From: Coriolopsis trogii | Taxonomy: Eukaryota > Basidiomycota > Agaricomycetes > Polyporales > Polyporaceae | Assembly: GCA_020543525.1 (NCBI GenBank) | Contig: JAHYIO010000037.1 | Span: forward strand, 744,001-808,000 | Direction of reading: 5' to 3' | DNA: 64,000 bases | Shown: positions 23,010-34,849 of the stretch, piece by piece | Layout: the number at the start of each line of letters is the position of its first letter | Position numbering within the stretch: position 1 is the stretch's first letter | Position numbers and translations under genes: made by a program | The notes under the pieces: model-generated | Database searches by the model: none | Told to the model about the DNA's origin: nothing | What the model saw: only the letters and a program-made list of their open reading frames with translations

Positions 23010-24789
23010 ATGTCTTCGTGTAACCTCCGAGTTGAGCTTCCGGCGTATTCCCATTCCTTTGAAGTTCAGGTAACTACCGCATCCACCATCCATGATGTCA
23101 AGGGCGAGATTGCTAGAGTGTGCCCCGGCTCCCCGAACCCACTCGGTCAGAGGCTCATCTGGAGAGGTCGATTTTTGAAGGACGAGGAGAAGGTGGAGGA
23201 CATTTGGACGGTACGCAAGTCTTTCTGCATTATCCGTATTGGAGGTCGCTGACGATATGCACAGTCCCCGGACGATTCTCGAGTCATTCATTTGGCTGTT
23301 CATCCATCTGCCTGGGCCTCTACTCCGCCACTACAGAATGCTCCCTCCACTACTGCTGCGCCCTCTGGTCATTCTACACCTCGCCCGCCTGTTGCGCAAT
23401 ATGTTCATGCGCAACCCACTCCTGCTTCTCCCACGTATTCGTACCAGTCTATGCCTCCCCCTGCGTCGTCATTCCCAGCTATTGCATACATACAGTATAT
23501 CCACAATATTGCCTTAGGTGTCCTCTCGACTGGTGCTGTCCCTCAACCGCCGCAACCCAGTATGACAGATATTGAGACATGGCGCTCGGCAGCCAAGGAT
23601 CTCTATCGCAGTAGGGGATGGACTTGGCCGGAGGTTCTCGATGAACCGTTTCCCTCCGGTAGTCCGGAACAAGGTGCTCGATACGAGCAGGTCACCATAG
23701 AGTAAGTGCTTGGCAAACGCATCCCGTTATGATGGCTCACAGCCGTATGACAGAGGACTACCCTATCTCCAACTGGTAAACCCCACAGCGACCCCCACAG
23801 CTGCACAATTGCACGCCATCAAACTCCTTACACACACATTTGCCCTCCTTTCCGCCGCCAACGACCCTATGTTCCACGCTTCCCCCAATCCTTATCCGCA
23901 ACATTCCTACGCCACGGGCACCAATCTCAATCAACGACTACATGACTTGGGATTTCCTGGTCTTCGTCTCGCCAATAATCCTGCGAACGCAAACCCCAAC
24001 GATCCCAATCGCAATCCTTTGGCCGCTCCTGGCCCAGGCGCAGCGGAGCTCCGAGCGATCCCCGTGCGTGCGCTGATGATGCCGCTGATGATGCTCGCCT
24101 TCCGCACCTTGTTGCTCCTATACTTCTTCTCCCCATCCAAACGCCCGCTCTTTGGCCTGCTCCTCAGCCTGTGGATTTTGTACGAAGCATGGAACGCCAT
24201 GCGACTCGTGCTTCGCGACGGTAACGGTCGTGACGATGCGGCGAACGCTGCTGCTGCTCCCAATGCAGCACCCGCTGGAGCTGGTCGACCGGCGGCGCCC
24301 GTAGGAGGTGTCGCCAACGCGAACGGGATCGATACGAGGCCAGCCGCGAACACGGGGAGGTCGTACCTGCAGTCTATGCTCGATCGCCTGTCCATGCTGA
24401 ACCTCAGTGCGGAAGACGCCCTCCTCGAGAGTGATGCCCCGGCCCCACCACCGAGCGTGGGACAGAAGGTGAAGATGTTTGTGCTCTTGTTCTTCATGAG
24501 CCTCCACCCTGCGGCGTGGGACCGTCGGCGCAAGGCGTTGAGGCGGAGGGAGGGGCGTATACGGACGGAGGCGAATGCTCGGGAGGCGGCGCTACACGAG
24601 CGGGAGCAGGCGAATGCCAACGCGAACGCGGATGCGAATAGTGAGAGCCAGGGACAGCAGAGGACGGAGGAACAGGAGGCGGCGGCACGAGCTAGGGAGC
24701 AGATCGTTTTGCGGCATGAGAGGAGGCCGGCGTGGTTGAAGGAGTACGTGCAGCGAGTGGAGTTCACCGAGTGGGTGGACGACCCGTAG
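23010..24789 (+). CDS. HERP/USA1-like ubiquitin-domain membrane protein
   Basis: Three exons: 23010-23210, 23265-23701, 23754-24789, giving 557 aa. The N-terminal ubiquitin-like fold (about residues 3-75) reads LRVELPAYSHSFEVQV, then STIHDVKGEIARVCPG, QRLIWRGRFLKDEEKVEDI and RVIHLAVH. A Pro/Ala/Thr-rich linker precedes a tight hydrophobic hairpin (ALMMPLMMLAFRTLLLLYFF and PLFGLLLSLWILYEAWNAM, about 320-365). Another hydrophobic stretch (MFVLLFFMSLHPAAW) and a charged coiled tail rich in Glu/Arg/Ala (AREAALHEREQANANAN) follow. This UBL-plus-hairpin layout matches HERPUD1/Usa1, ER-membrane scaffolds of the HRD ubiquitin ligase in ER-associated degradation. Sequence similarity outside the UBL is low, so the assignment is architectural. 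Confidence 0.75.
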
Positions 24790-25379
24790 AGCGTAGGATG
24801 GGGGTTGGAGATGTTCACGTTATTGGATGTGCCATTGTGCTATGAGAGTAGAGTGCGTGTTGTGTATGATATGGTTGCGCATCGCCGTTTCTTGCATTGT
24901 ATCAAGGTGATATCAACTAGCTAGCACTATCCCAATGCCGTCAAGTGTGTGCTAGCCATCTCAGCGCAGGTACTGCTTACCTTGCTAACCGCTGATACTG
25001 ATTGTCGCTTCGTCGGTTCGAAATTCCGATACCTCTTCGATTTCTAACTGTACTCAGCTGGTTGTAGTACTCAATCTATTCTGAACAAGGGTCTCTTTCT
25101 CTATCGCAGCGTTTCGAGACCTATGTAGGCTATCTACCAGCGTCAGGCTTGCGGATTTGCCCGCCACCATCCACGCGATAAGTGCCCCAGGTCATGTTGC
25201 CCGATCAGGAGGGGCGTATCGCGCCAGGCAGGAGGCCCGGAGTTCGCGAGGCGCAGGCGGCAGGGCACTAGGGCTGCACATAAGCCTCGTTCCGGACACA
25301 TCCTATCTGTATACCACCATCTCTCCCTCTTCTTCAAACGGACCCCACCTTTGTGCTCAACAGGAAGTCGCAAGTTGCA
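24790..25379. other. Intergenic
   Basis: 590 nt between two plus-strand genes. A GGTTCGAAATT string at 25015-25025 looks like a T-loop but the flanking stem and the rest of a cloverleaf are missing. Otherwise nothing seen. Confidence 0.4.
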
Positions 25380-26439
25380 ATGTCTGAGAAGACCCATGTA
25401 CTGGCACACCCTGTCGTGAACGCGCGCTTGTCGAAACTGCGGCAGACTACGACGAGTGGCAAGGAGTTTAGGGAGGTGTGCGCGATGCTGGAGAGACGGT
25501 TGTATATGTCTCATATGTGATATGTCCCAGGGCATTCATGACATCAGCCTGGTCCTGGGTATCGAAGCCAGTCGGAATCTGGAGGAGGAGACGTTCACCG
25601 GGGTAAGCTCCGTCGTCCTGCCTAGATTGCGACTTTGGACGGCTCTCAGACGTTTGTAGCAAACTCCTGTTGGGGCGTTCACAGGTACGGTCATCAAGCC
25701 CAAGATCGGCCTTGTACCGATCTTGCGTGCTGGGATGGGTATGACGGATGCGCTCTTGAACATCTTCCCGTAAGTTTGCCTTCATTGCTCTTCTGTTTCC
25801 CTGACGGGCGTTGATCTAATGGTATAGTTCCGCTCGAGTGTACCATCTGGGTATCTTCAGGGAGAAGGTGTCGCTGCAACCCGTGGAATGTACGTGCCGG
25901 AGCGACTTATTGATGCATATAGAAACTCGCGACAACTCATGTCTTTTGTCAGACTACGCGAAGCTCCCACCAAACCCCACCGTTGATGAAGTGTTCCTAC
26001 TCGATCCGCTCATTGCCACGGGAGGAACGGCATGCGCGGCGATGAATATGCTCCTTGAATGGGGTATCCCTGGTACGTACCATCCGCACTCAACTCCTTG
26101 GTTTCCGTGCATACAACCGATGAATTGTGTCTGTAGTGAACAAGATCAAGCTGCTGTGCGTGCTGGCGTCGCAAGACGGATTGAAGAGGGTGCGAGCAGA
26201 ATATCCAGGAGTCGAGGTGCGTGCCGCAGGATACTCCCGAGTGCTGGTGGACTGAACTCATGTGGGGGTAGATCTGGGTCTCAGCGGTTGACCCGCTCCT
26301 GACCCCCAATGGTCTAATCTCTCCTGGACTGGGTGATACGGTACGTCATATGGGTGTGAAAGCTGCGTGTTCCGTCTGACCTTGTGTTCTCCAGGGTGAC
26401 CGCTTGTACAACACGATAAAGGACGGGGAAGCGTTGTGA
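25380..26439 (+). CDS. FUR1: Uracil phosphoribosyltransferase
   Basis: Eight exons: 25380-25475, 25531-25602, 25660-25769, 25828-25889, 25953-26072, 26137-26216, 26272-26340, 26395-26439, giving 217 aa, the expected length (yeast Fur1 is 216). Conserved blocks read across the junctions: LAHPVVNARLSKLRQ, KPKIGLVPILRAGMGMTDAL, then RVYHLGIFREKVSLQPVEYY. The PRPP loop LLDPLIATGGTACAA is at about residues 129-143. The uracil-binding end is WVSAVDPLLTPNGLISPGLG followed by GDRLYNT. It converts uracil and PRPP to UMP in pyrimidine salvage and is the usual determinant of 5-fluorouracil sensitivity in fungi. The PRPP loop has TGGT where many enzymes have TGGS or TSNT, a conservative difference. dUTPase, the other uracil-nucleotide gene, is 14 kb away, so no cluster is claimed. 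Confidence 0.96.
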
Positions 26440-26792
26440 GCGTGAATGTATTATAGGTTTCGGGCCGCACGGGGAATAGGCGGCAGCGTTAGCACTCTTG
26501 CGCATGTGTTGAGTGAGTCAGCTGGAAGAAGAGGAAGAGTTGCATTCCGAATTGTGCGGGCGCATGAGCAGGAGAGTAGCGCGCGAGGGAGAGCGCGACG
26601 CGAGCGACTGAGAACGCGGTCACGTGAGAGGCATAACGCCATTGTTTGCACAGTTGGCACCATGGAAGACGATGAGCGAATCCTGACCAACACAGCTGTG
26701 TCGCCAGCCTCGGGACGCCGCAAATAAAACTGAGCGCATGGTAGTCCGGGCTGCTCGTCTTTCCCCCTCTCCTCATCGCGCACGTCGACGCG
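26440..26792. promoter_or_regulatory. MET10 promoter region with a TCACGTGA palindrome
   Basis: 353 nt between the UPRT stop and the MET10 start. A perfect TCACGTGA palindrome at 26620-26627 lies 166 nt before the ATG. It matches the CBF1 (CDEI) site that helps control sulfur-assimilation genes, including MET10, in S. cerevisiae. Function here is inferred only from the motif and the gene downstream. Confidence 0.5.
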
Positions 26793-29700
26793 ATGGTTTC
26801 GCCTCGCATCTCTGGCGCCTCGACGCCTCTGTCGGCGACGACAACGCTCTCGGCCCCTCCCTCCCCGAAGCTCAAGGCAGCGGCCAATGACGTGCAGAAG
26901 ATTGCGGACTCCGGCGCTATCACTGCTTCCACGCTTGTCGAGCACATCGCTTCTCGCGCAGCCTCTTCCTCTTCAGTCTTCGTATACGACCTCGCCGAGC
27001 ACGTCGGCTTTGGCACTCTCACAAACTCATGGGCCGCACAGGGAGGAGACACCGCGCCCGTCATCAGCCTCCAGACAAGAGCAGGTGCGGGCCTCAGCCT
27101 CGTCGGACGCCTCTCGCAGGGATCCAGCAAGGATGCCTCCAAGAGCGCCGTCTTGACCGCATACACAACACCTTCTGGACTGGCCGCCATGGTCCAGTCG
27201 CTCACGTATCTACCCCCGGCGACACCCACCAGCAGACTCATCATCCAGGTCCCCGCCGTGACGCCCGTGGGAGAGCAATTCTCACTCGCGCCCACCGTAG
27301 CGCCGTTCACCCCGACGCTGGCCCTCCTCCCGGAGGGGTTCACCGTCATCTCGTCGGCGACACCCCAAGAGGCTGTAGACATCGCGGCGCTGTCCTACAA
27401 GCTGACGGGCACGCATATAATCCATTTTTTCGACCACCACAGCTCTACTCGCGAGACGGGTCACGTTGCGACCCTACCTCCCGTGATACCAGAGCCCAGG
27501 TTAACCTTGACCGATGGTCTCAAAAAGGCCGGATACAGTGCGTTTGAGTACGCTGGCGACCAGGATGCACAGACTGTCCTCGTCATGCTCAATGGCCCCC
27601 TCGCGCTTACGACCAAAGCGCTTGCGAGCCGCGTCCCAGGCCTCGGTGTGGTTACCGTTCGCGTTCTCCGTCCATGGGACGAGGAAGCCCTCCGCCAGGT
27701 CCTGCCATCCTCTGTCAAACGCATTCATGTCCTTGACGATGTTCCCACGGAGAACACGCAAGGTTCCCTCTACCTCGACGTCTTCGCGACGCTCCTCGAC
27801 CCGTTGGTGCCAGGACCCCTCGTGAAATCTCACCGTGTGATCCCCACACGCACTCTCGAGTTGGTAAACAACCCTTCGGCATTCATCGACTTCCTATCCG
27901 ACATCGTTCCATCCTCGGTTCCCGCTACTTTGTTCGAGACACCGAACTTGAAGAAACTCCTGTTCTTTAGCAGCCCTGGGTCCCCACTCTCGGCCTTGCC
28001 TCGCATGGTGGAGGCGACTTTCCTCGCCCATAAGTCCCTCTCTTCACGGCTGTTGACGGACTACGACGCCTTCTCCAAGCCTGGAGGAGTGGCGGCGGAT
28101 CGTATCGTACTTTCACCGAAGAACAACCAAGTTCCGTTCGTGCCGCTGTCCACCATCCTGCCGATCTCTCACCGGAGTCCCGGCGGAGCGAACTTCGTGG
28201 CCGTTCTTGACCAGTCGTTGCTGAAGTCCCACGATATCCTGAGTCATGCGATACCCGGGTCGCCGGTCTTAGTCGTTACTGACTGGACAGCGGCCGAGCT
28301 GGCTGCAAGTCTGCAAAAGGACGTAATCTCCCTCATCCACGAGCGCAACCTCCATATATGCATTCTGGATGCGAAGAAACTCGCATCGGAGCTCGTGAAG
28401 GAAAGCTCGCACATACCCAAGGTTGTGGAGAACGTCGTGGTTCTCTTGGCCTTCCTCCGCTTGTACTTGGGCAAAGTCGCAACGGAGGAACTGGTGCGCA
28501 AGGTCGCCGTAGCAGAGCTGGGTAACATCATCAGGGGGATCGAGCTTTCGGAATTTGTCCACGCTGCCTGGAACGGTCTCGTGGAGGTCATTCTTCCCGC
28601 AGGACGGGACGACGAACAGGCGCCAACGCCGTTGAAGGACTTCGAGTTCAACGCCATCGCCGTCGAGACTGCTGAAGGCGACACTGTGGTCAACGGCGCG
28701 CGGCTCAGCTCGTGGCATGACGCCGCGAAACATATCCTCTTCCCCTCCGCCTTCACGCCTTCCGATGCGCTCGTCACCTCCGCCTCCGAGCAGAATCCCG
28801 CGCTCCGACCCGAACTCCCCGAACGTACTTTCCTCGTAACTTGCACTGTCAACCGCCGCTTGACGCCTCTCGAGTACGACCGTAACGTCTTCCACCTCGA
28901 GTTCGACACCCGCGGCACCGGTCTCAAGTACGAGATCGGTGAGGCACTGGGCGTGCATGGATGGAATGATGCGGAGGAAGTGCTCGACTTCTGCTCGTGG
29001 TACGGCGTCGACCCTTCCAAGCTCATCACGCTCCCCGTGCCGGGCTCCGACGGCAGCCGCCTGCACACCCGCACCGTCTTCCAAGCGTTGCAGCAGCAGA
29101 TCGACTTGTTCGGCAAGCCGACGAAGACGTTTTATACCGACCTTGCGGAGCACGCGACGAACATCGCCGACAAGTACGCGCTCCGGTTCATCGGTAGCCC
29201 TGAAGGCTCAGCGACGTTCAAGAAGCTGAGCGAGAAGGACACCGTGACGTTCGCGGACATCATCAAGCGCTACGAAAGCGCGAGGCCGGGGATCGAGGTG
29301 CTGTGCGAGCTCATTGGGGACATCAAGCCCCGGCACTACAGTATCGCCAGCTCTCAGGCCGTTGTTGGCGACCGCGTTGACCTGCTTGTTGTCAGCGTCG
29401 ACTGGGTGACGCCAAGTGGTGAGCACAGCTCTTTGGAAACGATTCGTGTACGCTTGTATTGATCGTCTATACAGGCACACCTCGCTACGGTCAATGCACG
29501 CGGTACCTTGCAGGCCTCAAGGTCGGCCAAAAGGTCACCGTGTCAATAAAGCCCTCCGTGATGAAGGTCCGTGCACTTCCTTCCCTGTATCACCGCCAGT
29601 ACGCTCACATTTGCCTCTCTCTAGCTTCCCCCAGAGCCCACACAGCCTATCATCATGGCCGGCCTCGGGACGGGCGCAGCCCCTTTCCGCGCCTTCCTGC

Positions 29701-30098
29701 AGCATCGCGCCCTCCTCGCGTCCCAGGGCGTCCCCGTCGGCCCGACGTACTACTACTTCGGCTCCCGGCACCAGTCGCAGGAGTACCTGTACGGGGAGGA
29801 GATCGAGGCGTTCATCCTCGACGGCACCATCACCCGCGCCGGGCTCGCCTTCTCGCGCGACGGCCCGCGCAAGGTCTACATCCAGCACAAGATGCGCGAG
29901 GACGGCGCGGACCTGGCGCGCATGCTCTGGGACGAGAAGGCCGTGTTTTACCTGTGCGGGCCGACGTGGCCTGTGCCGGACGTGTACGAGGCCCTCGTGG
30001 ATGCGCTTGTGTCGCATGCGGACGTTGACCGCCAGACGGCGGGCGCGTTTTTGGAGGGTCTTAAGGAGGAGGAGCGTTATGTTCTCGAGGTCTACTAG
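26793..30098 (+). CDS. MET10: Sulfite reductase [NADPH] flavoprotein (alpha) subunit
   Basis: Three exons: 26793-29418, 29475-29566, 29625-30098, giving 1063 aa (yeast Met10 is 1035). The N-terminal half resembles the pyruvate-oxidoreductase-like region of fungal Met10 (VFVYDLAEHVGFGTLT, TGTHIIHFFDHHSSTRETGH). No separate flavodoxin motif is evident, as expected for fungal alpha subunits. The FAD-binding ferredoxin-reductase domain spans roughly residues 685-920 (RRLTPLEYDRNVFHLEF, then KPRHYSIASS with the RxYS FAD motif). The NADPH end has IIMAGLGTGAAPFRAFLQHR, YYYFGSRHQSQEYLYGEE and VFYLCGP. It passes electrons from NADPH to the sirohaem subunit for sulfite to sulfide, on the way to cysteine and methionine. 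Intron 2 has the unusual donor GTCCGT. A very GC-rich wobble bias in the last exon is typical of an actively used gene here. Confidence 0.95.
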
Positions 30099-30296
30099 GC
30101 GTCGTGCATGCTGCTTTGATGGTTCAGATGGTCGTCGACATTAAAGTTACATCTTCTCACACATTAGTACTATATGTAGAGTACATTGGCCGGTACACAT
30201 TGCATGATGACTTATACCACACATCTATCGCAGTGTTCCCATAGTCCGAAATGTTCGATGATTCATGAGATATCGCAAGGATCCCACCTTCAGGCT

Positions 30297-32490
30297 TCAG
30301 AACTTGCCGTTCCGACGTGTCCGCCAGATCCAGTATCCTGCAAGGGCGAGTATCGCCAGCCCCACGACGCTAATAACCACCCCCAGCGCGATCTTGCCCC
30401 CGGTGCTCAGCCCTCCCCACCGCTTGCACCCAGTCTGGACGGCAGCATCGCACGGTGCCCCGCCCGGCCGCACTTCGTCGTACGCCCCCGCCCTGACCTG
30501 CGTGTAGTACGGATCGCCGGCGCCGCTCACGAGCGCGTGCGCCGCGAGCGTGAGGAGGGGCGCGGTGTAGTCGAGCGCGACCTCGTTCTGCACCCAGTCG
30601 CTGCGGAGGTCCCAGAAGAGGTCGTCCGCGTTCGGCCCGCCGACGACGCCGCCGTAGAGCACGTAGGCCTCCTCCTCCGGGTCGTTGTCGAGGTCATCGG
30701 GAGAGGTGAGCTGGGAGGAGTTGGAGGGGGCGAAGCCGGTGGAGATGGCCGAGTGGGGATTTACGGGCGAGTTGGGGTGGGTGCCGACGATGTAGGGGAC
30801 TGGGGGAGTAGGGGTGAGCGGGACTGACTGTTCAGGAGATCTGCCGATGATCCGGTCGGTACGTACCAAACATGGGGTTCTTGCCCAAGACGTAGTCCAC
30901 CTGGCGTTGAGCAAATTCCTGGTATCGTTGTTCTTGACTGCTGGTTGTGGCGAGCCCGGAGGATGTATAGCGCATCATGAGCATTGCGGCATTGAGGGCC
31001 GGGTTCAAGGAGGCTTCATCAGAATCTCCGGGGAAATACAGAAGGCCGCCTTTAACCATCGTGAATCAGCGTACCATTGGAATACTAAGACATTACCCAC
31101 CGGATGTAAGGTATGACCTGCCATGCATGTCGAGAAAGATATCAAAGTAGTCTTCGGTAATCTGCTGCCATACACGAAGCGTCGCATTGCTGCCCGAGAC
31201 GACATCGGAGTATGCGGAAGCTATCTGAGCTCCTAGAACAGGAATCCCTGGCGTCTTTGAGTCCCAGTTAAACACCGTCTCCGACCCGGCTTCTAATTGT
31301 GCGCCCAGATTGTTTGAGTAATACCACTTGACGGCGTCGGCATAGTAGTCCGTAGCATTTGAGCCAGATTCTGTCAGAGCAAGGAAGAGTGCGGCAATCG
31401 ACAACTCGTCGCCATACCCAGACGAGGCGTAGGCTTCTCCAGACTGTGGGACCGCTGTCTGGTACGTCTGCATCCCTCCGGTGGCGTTCGTCGCAAAAGC
31501 GTACAGGTCTTGTGCGTGCTGCTGCAGATTAGACGCATAGTCTGTGTCCCGGAGCGCCGACGTCGCTGAAGACGCTGACAGGGTACGATTAGAGTACAAT
31601 GCAGAGCAAGCTGCAAAGGCGGCGGAAGCCTGGGCGGCCGCATCCGTTCCAGGGCTATGCGAAAACCGTGTCAAGACTGGCTTGGTAGGAGGCAATGATT
31701 GGCGCACCTAGTGCTATTGATCTGGTAGGAGGGCCGGGGACTTGGTATGTTCCTGTCGCCTCCCCAGTACGCGTTGTCGAGGTTGCCGTCACCAACTTGG
31801 ACATAGAGCGTGTCGGGGTGTGGATGGGCCTGTAGGATATGACGTCATTGAGCAATCAGTGGAGGTGCAATAGCTCATGCCATACCTTGATGAGCCAGTC
31901 AAGTCCCCAACGAAGCATGTCATCCAGGTAAGCTGTCTGATTTGCTAGGTTATATCCTATGCGTCGAAGAGTCTGAGTACAGCAACACCCGCAGACGGAC
32001 GAACGAGCAATGGCGTACCTCTCCCAGTATCTAGCGCACCCCAACATATTGACATGAGGCTAAAGGACTGGATGACCGTTAGTGGCAAAGGGCGGAGAGT
32101 ATAGGCAGATGAGCTCACCAGAGGGTAGGTGTATTTGACATAATCTGCGAGTGTTAGATTGAGGGGAAAATCGAGCAGAGAAAGACTGGTTTTGAATATA
32201 CCTCCTGCGTCGTAATATCCTCCCGTCAAGTCCAGGTTTACGTCCTTGCCATCGTCCAGAGCACTACTGTTGCGCCAAGGGACGCGTTCATTAGAAGGCA
32301 GCTTGCCGCTCCGTTGTTCGTCGTAAAAATATAGAAGATTGCCAAGGAGCGTGGACCACTGGGAATTGGGCGAGGAACTGTTGGAGGCCTCGGTTCCAGA
32401 GGATGGGTCAGGCGGGATGTATGGGGTGTCCGGGAGAGAGAGCTGGGCGGATGCGGCGGACAAGAGGAGGAGGAAGGAGAGGACGAGCAT
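30297..32490 (-). CDS. Membrane-anchored glycoside hydrolase family 9 (endoglucanase-type)
   Basis: Eight exons: 32490-32202, 32144-32119, 32067-32019, 31956-31886, 31829-31708, 31654-31101, 31049-30867, 30799-30297, giving 598 aa. A signal peptide ([16 protein letters not shown]) leads into the GH9 catalytic domain. It shows the DAGD motif ([16 protein letters not shown]) with the catalytic Asp, [29 protein letters not shown], then [12 protein letters not shown] joined to [12 protein letters not shown]. Near the end [20 protein letters not shown] contains the conserved C-terminal acid. A transmembrane helix ([21 protein letters not shown]) and a short basic tail (RTRRNGKF) close the protein, so the enzyme would sit on the cell surface facing out. 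GH9 enzymes cleave beta-1,4-glucans. This anchored, module-free form suggests wall remodelling rather than secreted cellulose attack, which is an inference. Confidence 0.93.
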
Positions 32491-32939
32491 GGCGGAGGGA
32501 GAACGAGTCTCGCGTGTTCCGAGTCCAGTCGCGCCTCTGACCAGCCTTTACGCCCATGCAAGCGCTCATGCCCGATTGGGAAGGAGACCTGCCATAAATG
32601 GGTTCCAGAACGTGGGCGCCTCCTGGGAGGCATCCTTCGGCCATGTACTACTACTCAGTACTCAGTACTCAGTACCCGCTCTCATCCATACCCTCCTGCC
32701 ATCTTCTACGCACAGACTGTTTCTGAGCGCAGACAGTTTGTCGTTATCGCTTTCAACGTCCTCGGTCGGTCATCGAAGCCTGCACGCGGTGCTCACCAGC
32801 GTCATGACTCATCTACGTCCGGCCCGACGCTCCATTCACGCCTCACTCATGCAAATTGAATCTACCGGTCGCCCATCGGCAGCCATCTCTGCGTCTTATA
32901 AACTCTCCCTCCCTCTGCGAATTCCGCACGACTTAGATC
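32491..32939. other. Divergent promoter region, GH9 / Gfo-Idh
   Basis: 449 nt between divergent starts. It holds three tandem ACTCAGT units at 32653-32673 and a TATAAAC stretch at 32896-32902, 38 nt before the plus-strand ATG. Confidence 0.5.
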
Positions 32940-34329
32940 ATGGCACCCATCAAGGCGTGCGTTATAGGCGTCGGCCTCGGGGGACTCACCTTCCACGTTC
33001 CCTTCGTACTCGCTCTTCCTCGCCTCTTTACTCTCCATGCCGTCATGGAACGCAACCCTGCCGCGCCCGGCGGCAAACTCCAAGCCCGGTTCGGAGCAGA
33101 GGCAGCTAAGGGCGTTGTCATCCACCGATCCTTTGACGCAGTTCTCGCAGACCCAGACGTTGAGCTCGTGGTGGTGACCACCCCAAGCGAGACCCACTAC
33201 GAACTGGCAAAGCGCGCGCTGGAAGCTGGCAAACACGGTACGCCCCTACCCGAATTTGTCAACCTATCCGCACTCATGACGTGCAGTCCTCGTCGACAAG
33301 CCCGTTACCGCTCACTTCTCCCAGGCGCAGGAGCTCGGCGCGCTCGCAAAGTCCAAGAAACTTGTCTTGTATCCCTTCCAGAACCGCCGATGGGACTCTG
33401 ATTTCCTGACGCTCAAGAAACTGCTCGAGCTCCCTCCAGACCATCCCAAGTCTCTTGGAACACTCTACGAGTTTGAGTCAAGGTGCGATAGCCACTCCTC
33501 GATAAATCCTCTGCCGAAAGCTGGAACAAACCCCACAGGTTTGACCGTTTCCGTTCAGAGCTCAAGGGGACTTGGAAAGATCTGCCGCTGGAGGCGAATG
33601 GACTCACGTACGATCTTGCTGCCCACACTATCGACCAGGTCCTCGTCCTGTTTGGTCGTCCTAAGAAGATCACGGCCATGATCGAGAACATCCGCGGCCT
33701 CGGCAGCAAGGAAGTCGACGATTGCGTCAGTCGTGTGCACATTTCTTCCCTTGGCTGTTGATCTGATGCGTACGATCAGTTCACCATTTACTTGCACTAT
33801 CCGCCTCGCCCGGCCGCGTCTGGATTGCAACCGACGTCCTTCACGGCAGTTCTGCGTGGCCATATCCTGTCTGTGCGCTCATCGCAGGTCCGCTACGTGA
33901 TCCGGGGGACGCATGGGACGTTCCTGAAGTCGGGCGTCGATGTCCAGGAGGACCAGCTGAAGGTCATCCCGAGTCCTGCCGGAATCGTCCAGGACGAGAA
34001 GTACGGTGTCGAGCCGGAGGCTATCTGGGGTACCGTGGAGAACGTCACCTCCGACGGGAGCGTCGTCACGTCAACGTACGTATATCTTTCTCGCTCTCTA
34101 GCATACTCGGTCTTGACAGTCCCCTCACGTGCGTCTTCGTCCATGCAGATGGCCGTCCACGGAGCGTGGAACGTATATCAAGCTGTACGAGAACGTCGCT
34201 GCCGTCATCCGCGACAGCGCGGAGCAGCAAGTCAAGTGGGAGGAATCTGCAGAAGTCATCGAGCTCATTGAGCTCGCGTACCAGAGTGCGCGTGAGGAGC
34301 GCACTTTGCCTGTCCCTCCTCGGGCTTGA
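32940..34329 (+). CDS. Gfo/Idh/MocA-family NAD(P)-dependent oxidoreductase
   Basis: Five exons: 32940-33237, 33287-33482, 33539-33725, 33780-34075, 34149-34329, giving 385 aa. The Rossmann domain starts at residue 4 with KACVIGVGLGGLTFHVPF (glycine-rich GxGxxG dinucleotide loop). It continues with ELVVVTTPSETHYELAKRAL and, across the first junction, VLVDKPVTAHF, the family's (E/D)KP signature. The C-terminal alpha/beta domain has YPFQNRRWDSDFLTLKKLL, YDLAAHTIDQVLVLFG (His in the usual catalytic helix) and GTHGTFLKSGVDVQEDQL. Family members oxidise or reduce sugars, inositols, dihydrodiols or similar polyols; the substrate cannot be told from sequence. The ATG is preceded by a TATA-like element. 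Located next to the GH9 gene, but no operon-like link is implied. Confidence 0.93.
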
Positions 34330-34849
34330 GGCCACGATGCCCAGGGTTCATGTACGGAGGTGTTCCGAGAAGAGCAGAAGTGAGTAAGAACGCAGTTCAA
34401 GCCTGTAATCTGATGTATGTGTATGTTACCAAGTGCTGCTTCCATGTCTTTGTGCAGTCTCTCAAGCATCGACTTCTTCGGCGCTGCCCCGAGACCGCGT
34501 TCGTCACATACGACCGAGCCATCGCCACCACCGCCGTTGATCATTGCGTGAACGGCCATCCCTATGTGCTTATGAAAGCGTCGGCCTCGTAACAGAGCGT
34601 CAGACATCGCGCGAGCAATATCTCACCCTCTACGTCAGTCTACTAGATGGCGAGCCTGGAGCGACCAAAGACAGACGGGTCAGCGTTGGCAGACGTCATT
34701 ACCCCCGTGGCTGAGTGGGCCAGCAGGACGCCGTCTGAGTCTGAGAAGATACCCAATTCGCCGGTCACGCACCGGATCTTGCTGCATGATCCTCCTGAGT
34801 CAAGCTGCCTGCCCTTGGTTTGGACGTCCATGTCTATGGATTGATGGAA

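Noticed and set aside
25013..25030. T-loop-like GGTTCGAAATT string
   Set aside because: The loop would be nine bases and no other tRNA arm is present.
28244..29153. Two long minus-strand frames (about 290 codons) inside MET10
   Set aside because: They are antisense to a conserved coding region, mirror its wobble bias and show no protein pattern of their own.
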